From Annona cherimola (taxonomy: Eukaryota; Streptophyta; Magnoliopsida; Magnoliales; Annonaceae): a stretch of 64,000 nucleotides of DNA. A program made the translations under genes and the position numbers. Positions 59,950 to 64,000 of this stretch are shown here, one piece after another (position 1 is the stretch's first letter; every line of letters begins with the position of its first letter). The DNA is taken from contig CM059973.1 in NCBI GenBank assembly GCA_030490835.1, positions 82,723,221-82,787,220 on the forward strand, read 5' to 3'. The notes beneath the pieces were generated by a model. It saw only the letters and a program-made list of their open reading frames with translations. It did not search any database and was not told the DNA's origin.

Positions 59950-60837
59950 AGACTGCAACCCTCAACAAAAACCCCCAATCTCTCACATTTTATTCCAATT
60001 GAGAGCGTCAATTGAGAGGCCCTCTCTCAATTAAAAGAAAAGCACGATACTTATCTAAATTTCGTATTTTGACGACGGATTTTTAGCATAAAAGCTTCTA
60101 CACTAAAATAAGAAACTTGTTTGCGAAATTACCCACAAAGTCTAAACCAATATTACATGTCCCCCCCTAAATATGCATGCCAAATTTACATAAAATTCCA
60201 AACATATCCCTACCATGATTTCATTAGAATGTCGATGGAATTTTTTATACAAACTTCTCCAAATTTGCTAACATTGCAAGCATAAGACTCAGAAAGGCAT
60301 TTTTATCATTATACAAAAAAGTCCCAACCGTACCCTAATGAAAGGAATACAATTACAATTTAATGCAAACTTTACAACCATAATTACAATTTTAACAATT
60401 ATGAACACAAATACAATATTTATTAAACCTCGTGTCGGTGTATACATGCAAAAGTCGCATAAGAGAACAAATGTGATACGAAAAGATTGATAATGGGTAG
60501 ATACAATAAATTTTTTTAAAAATAAAATAGTCGTATGTCATTTACAAAAAAATTATATAAAAATACGAAAAGAAATGCGAAAAAAATAATTATAAAAAAT
60601 GAAAAAAATTATGCGGACATATTTGATGTAACACCAACGAACCCTCGGTCTTGGTTTATACTCTCATAAATTTACAATCCCCGTGTTTAAGAAGAAACTA
60701 CTCCATTCTTTTTTTTCCTTTTGATGCTGGAAACTAATCGATTCTTATTCAGGTAACCTCCGGTATCCTTTCATTTCAAAAGCAACTAGAGACCATCCTG
60801 GATGGTGCCCTGGTGATGATCGTCATTATGCTCCTTG
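59950..60837. other. AT-rich spacer, no gene seen
   Basis: Low complexity with no open frame of coding character and no terminal repeats that I can support. Confidence 0.4.
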
Positions 60838-60990
60838 TTAGCGAATGCTGTTCGAACCTAACGGAGTGCAGGAAATATTTTCCCGCATAGCGTGGGAATA
60901 TTTACATAAATGTCGCCCCAAGTGAAGAGATATTTACAGAAAAACCTTACATTATGTGGAAGTTTGAAAGGTACTTAAACGGGCCGCAAT
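60838..60990 (+). mobile_element. SINE fragment with a B-box-like motif
   Basis: TGTTCGAACCT (60849-60859) is followed by GAAATATTTTCCC, GGGAATATTTACATAAAT and AGATATTTACAGAAAAA, words also found in the SINE at 1364 and at 61250. Ends and target duplication were not resolved. Confidence 0.45.
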
Positions 60991-60992
60991 TG

Positions 60993-61205
60993 AATGCAGA
61001 GTGCATACACACATTTCCTTTGAAAAAAATTTCACACCGAAATTATTAATAATACCATTGATTTTTAATTATACTTAAAAAATCTTAAAATATTCAAACT
61101 AATAAAAATTAATACACATTAAATATACTTGGATTCACAATTTGACGAAAACAGTTTCAAATAAAAATTAAAAATAATAGGTGAAATGCACCCAGGTGCA
61201 TTAAA
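60993..61205. mobile_element. second copy of the GGTGCA-ended MITE
   Basis: The ends AGTGCATACACACATTTCC and ...GAAATGCACCCAGGTGCATT are inverted and match the termini of the element at 59611-59949. The interior shares ACCATTGATTTTTAA and ATAAAAATTAATACACA. Confidence 0.55.
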
Positions 61206-61239
61206 CTAGGCTCCGTACTTAATTATAATGTCAATAAAA

Positions 61240-61412
61240 TACCAGGCGCAAGAAATGTTGTTTCCTTCGGTGTGTAAGGGGGTATTTACATAGGTATCCC
61301 TCAAATATAGGAGTATTTAAAGAAAAATATCCCTCTATAATGTGACCGTTGTGAAGGTGCCTAATTATAATATCAATGGTCAGAGTCTATAAAATACTCA
61401 CAAAAAAAAAAA
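61240..61412 (+). mobile_element. SINE 3' fragment with A-tail
   Basis: The sequence CTAATTATAATATCAATGGT and then CTATAAAATACTCACAAAAA parallels the 3' end of the SINE at 1364 (GTAATATCAATTG, TATAAATCTCAATAAAAA). It ends in 12 A. The head with A/B boxes is missing. Confidence 0.5.
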
Positions 61413-61624
61413 AGGCACCATGGGCAAGCAACCAACCTCGTAGCAAATTAGCAATGTCGTTGCCAACGAACTCAAGCATCTACCCTCCAAAGCCATGATA
61501 GGGGCAGTGCATTCACAACTCATCACATGATTCGCTTTCCTCTCATATACAGTGGCTAGAAACACAGACACAGCTTTCCAGTCATATACGGTGGTGGCTA
61601 GAAACATAGATAACCGTGACAGCC

Positions 61625-61922
61625 ACACTTATCATACCTGAAAGCAGTATCATCCAACAACACCAAGTCTGGATGACCTTCGACCAAATGAATAGCAGGG
61701 AGAGAGCAAGTGCTTTGGTGGGATTTAACTGTAATCGTCGAAAACCCAAAGCTTAAAGTCAAGAAATTGATTAAAAGAGGAAGAAACTAAACTACTGGAT
61801 CTCCCTTGGATCTCCCTTACACCAACGGAAAAGCCATCCAGAACCAATAGAGAAACAACACTATGTTTTGCCAAACATACATCGAAGGATATATGATTAT
61901 TCTCAAAACAGTAGTGCAACAA
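61625..61922 (-). pseudogene. possible F-box-associated domain remnant
   Basis: A minus-strand frame (61922-61725) ends ...FKLWVFDDYS. After a one-base shift it continues with HLVEGHPDLVLLDDTAFRYD. The LWV.DDYS word and the later LVLLDD.AF.YD recall C-terminal F-box-associated domains of plant F-box proteins. No F-box and no start are visible. The assignment is tentative. Confidence 0.25.
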
Positions 61923-64000
61923 ATCAGATACAAAATATTAAAACCAATAAATTAAAAAATAGATCAAGGGCATGAGTACACACAAGCCAACGAAAAATTC
62001 ATTGATACATAAAATGCATGCGTAGGTGAATATAGAAGCTCTACATAACAACAATGCATCCAAACTCAATGACACAGAACTAGTTAAAATAGAAATGTGT
62101 GAGGAACGATTACCAAAAAAAATAAATTAGAGATCATCTATAGAAAATTAGAGAGATAAGCTAAGATGCACTTCCACCACACAATGCATCCAAAACAAAA
62201 AGACACAGCATTCGTTAAAATAGAAATGTGTGAGGAACGACTAACAAAAAATTAGAAATCTAGAACAAAATTAGAGAGAGAAGCTGCGATGGACTTCCAC
62301 TGGGCTTTATATCAGACAAGCACGGTAATTGGATTGACCCTAATTTGGGTGCACAATATATATAGCTACCCTTTGAAATGGATAACGATGTTCTTGCATA
62401 CACATGATTAGAATAGTCATACCAGTAAAGTGCCCCTTGCTCTCTCTCTCCCTCTCAAAGCATTATGGCCAACACATAACCTTTCTTTCCACACGGGGAT
62501 GCATCCAAACTAGGGAGACATTTGGCGTTGACACCACAATCAACTGATCGAGCACAAGCGACAACATTTAAAAATTACCTCCTGAGACGGACGCTGACGA
62601 AAAACTCCTGAGAAGGGAAAAAAGAAAAAAAAATCTCAGTACTGACTCTCGACTACTTCCCTAGAATTGAGAAGGATGCATCGTTGAGAATGTTAGCGCC
62701 GCCATAAAATGGAAAAAATGCATCCTTCCAATTTATGAATAGGAATTGCGATTTGCTAGTGCAATTTCTCTCATGAAACAATCGAACTACAGACTCCATC
62801 ATGGATATCACAAACTACAAACTGGAACATGGATATCACAAGACCCAATTTCGTATCCATCTGCCGCGGTGAAATCCAAAATAGGCTTCTTGTTTGCCCC
62901 ATTCATGAAATTCAAACGAACCAGAGAAAGGGTTTACAACGAGGCCATGGTCGAATTGGTTAGAAAAAAAAATTGGAAAAGAAACTTCACCAGTGCCTTG
63001 CGTATATATCGCCAAGTTCTTGCATGTATACCCTTCCAAAGAGACATAACTCCGCTATTAAATAACCTCTGTGAAAGAAAGACAACACAACAACATGGCA
63101 TCGGGGAACCTAGATCGTCGACGCCCAGAAACCAACGGTAAAAAAAAAAAAAAAAAAAAAAACGAAAAAGTAAATCCACGGCAACGGATAATAGGCAGCG
63201 AAGAGGAATAGGGAAGGCGTAGAGCTCCCTTCAATCCAAAGAAAGATAATCTCATGAAGCATGCAGCTCCTGAAGCATGCAAACCATAACCCTATCCCAA
63301 AAACAGCCTAGACGATATGGTAGTTTCCTCAGCATCATATCCCTCATGGACATGGAATAGGGCAGTGGAATCCATGATCTAGCAGCTAAATTGCATATGG
63401 AAAATCCTCATTTGGAGTGGAAGGAGCTCCACTCCCAAACCCTAAAACTCAACTGAAAGACAACGGGTATTAAACCTGTAGGAGAAAAGCTACAAACTCC
63501 ATCCAACACACAACAAATAAAACATGGGGGAAACAAGGCATAAAATTCACCAAAATCCATTTCACAGCATCCAACGCCAAAAGATAACAGACGAGGCATG
63601 GAAAAGTAGTATAAAAACCAGGCATAAAATCCACCAAAACTCATTTCACAGCAATAGAAACTAGCATAAGTTCACTCAAATTGAAAAAAAAAAATCTTCT
63701 GATTTTATTTCTTTTAAAAGAAAAAACCGATACCTTCAGAGATACCTTTGCGGAGACTAATCGAACGAATATCATATATGCAGCAGACCCCACGACTTCT
63801 TTGAGAGATGAAAATAAATCAGACGCCGCTCGGAGCCATTGGGATTACCTTTGGGGTGGGAGCAAAATAAAGAAGCCGGTAACGAAAACAGCAGACAAGT
63901 CGTAAGCCAGAGACGTGATTAAGGGAAACCCATAAAAAGCAAAAAGAAAAAACCAGCAGAATCCTCTCCGTTAAAAAAAGAGGGAGGCGAACAAGATATA
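61923..64000. other. right-end region, no supported gene
   Basis: Two similar segments at 62062-62160 and 62180-62290 (AATGCATCCAAA..., AAAATAGAAATGTGTGAGGAACGA) form an imperfect tandem repeat of about 120 bp. A 131-codon plus-strand frame (62746-63141) and several minus frames around a 21-A run (63140) have no domain I recognise. A gene extending beyond the window cannot be excluded. Confidence 0.35.

Noticed and set aside
62746..63141. 131-codon plus-strand frame as a gene
   Set aside because: No recognisable domain and no splice context; competing minus-strand frames overlap it. Kept only as part of the spacer description.
1..64000. CRISPR array, rRNA or tRNA genes, bacterial-type operons
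   Set aside because: No regularly spaced short repeats, no rRNA segments and no complete tRNA fold were seen. Introns and plant transposons show it is eukaryotic DNA.

Overview
The window is nuclear DNA of a flowering plant. Two recognisable plant genes have spliced exons bounded by GT..AG introns, and AT-rich spacers are packed with plant-type transposable elements: Tourist-like MITEs, hAT-type elements with 8-bp target duplications, tRNA-derived SINEs, a Ty3/gypsy chromovirus and a decayed endogenous pararetrovirus. The species cannot be fixed from the sequence. Nothing looks bacterial or organellar.

Layout. 1-1.7 kb: AT-rich spacer with an old MITE and a SINE with a clean target duplication. 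1.7-10.1 kb, minus strand: a four-repeat MYB gene of the SNAPC4/MYB4R1 type; nine exons encode 931 aa, and a possible tenth exon would extend it to 1089 aa. 10.1-12.1 kb: short upstream region with a G-box, then an AT-rich tandem duplication of about 580 bp. 12.1-21.8 kb: a decayed Caulimoviridae-like insertion (movement protein, coat protein/zinc knuckle, protease, reverse transcriptase, RNase H and a further downstream frame), flanked by a direct repeat of about 475 bp and interrupted by a 1.65-kb hAT-type element. 21.8-24.2 kb: spacer with tandem and nested MITEs. 24.2-36.2 kb, plus strand: a complete seven-exon PEX3 gene encoding 374 aa, with two introns near 4 kb loaded with MITEs, a poly-G run and a larger TIR element. 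36.2-52.7 kb: gene-poor spacer with SINEs, MITE remnants, a long foldback and a hAT-type element. 52.7-59.4 kb: small minus-strand reading frames of unknown identity around a degenerate chromovirus that sits between two 90-bp copies of host DNA and carries a 468-bp hAT-type MITE in its chromodomain. 59.4-64 kb: MITEs, SINE fragments and a possible F-box-associated remnant.

The two intact genes serve unrelated housekeeping functions: snRNA promoter recognition (SNAPc) and peroxisome membrane biogenesis (PEX3). No operon-like or pathway relationship links them. I did not find a convincing new biological system. The most unusual signal is that both retroelement insertions (pararetrovirus and chromovirus) lie between host direct repeats far longer than integrase target duplications (about 475 bp and 90 bp) and have aberrant ends. 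This points to repair-linked capture rather than ordinary integration. Coding exons were delimited by hand from splice signals and reading phase; no alignment or search was run.
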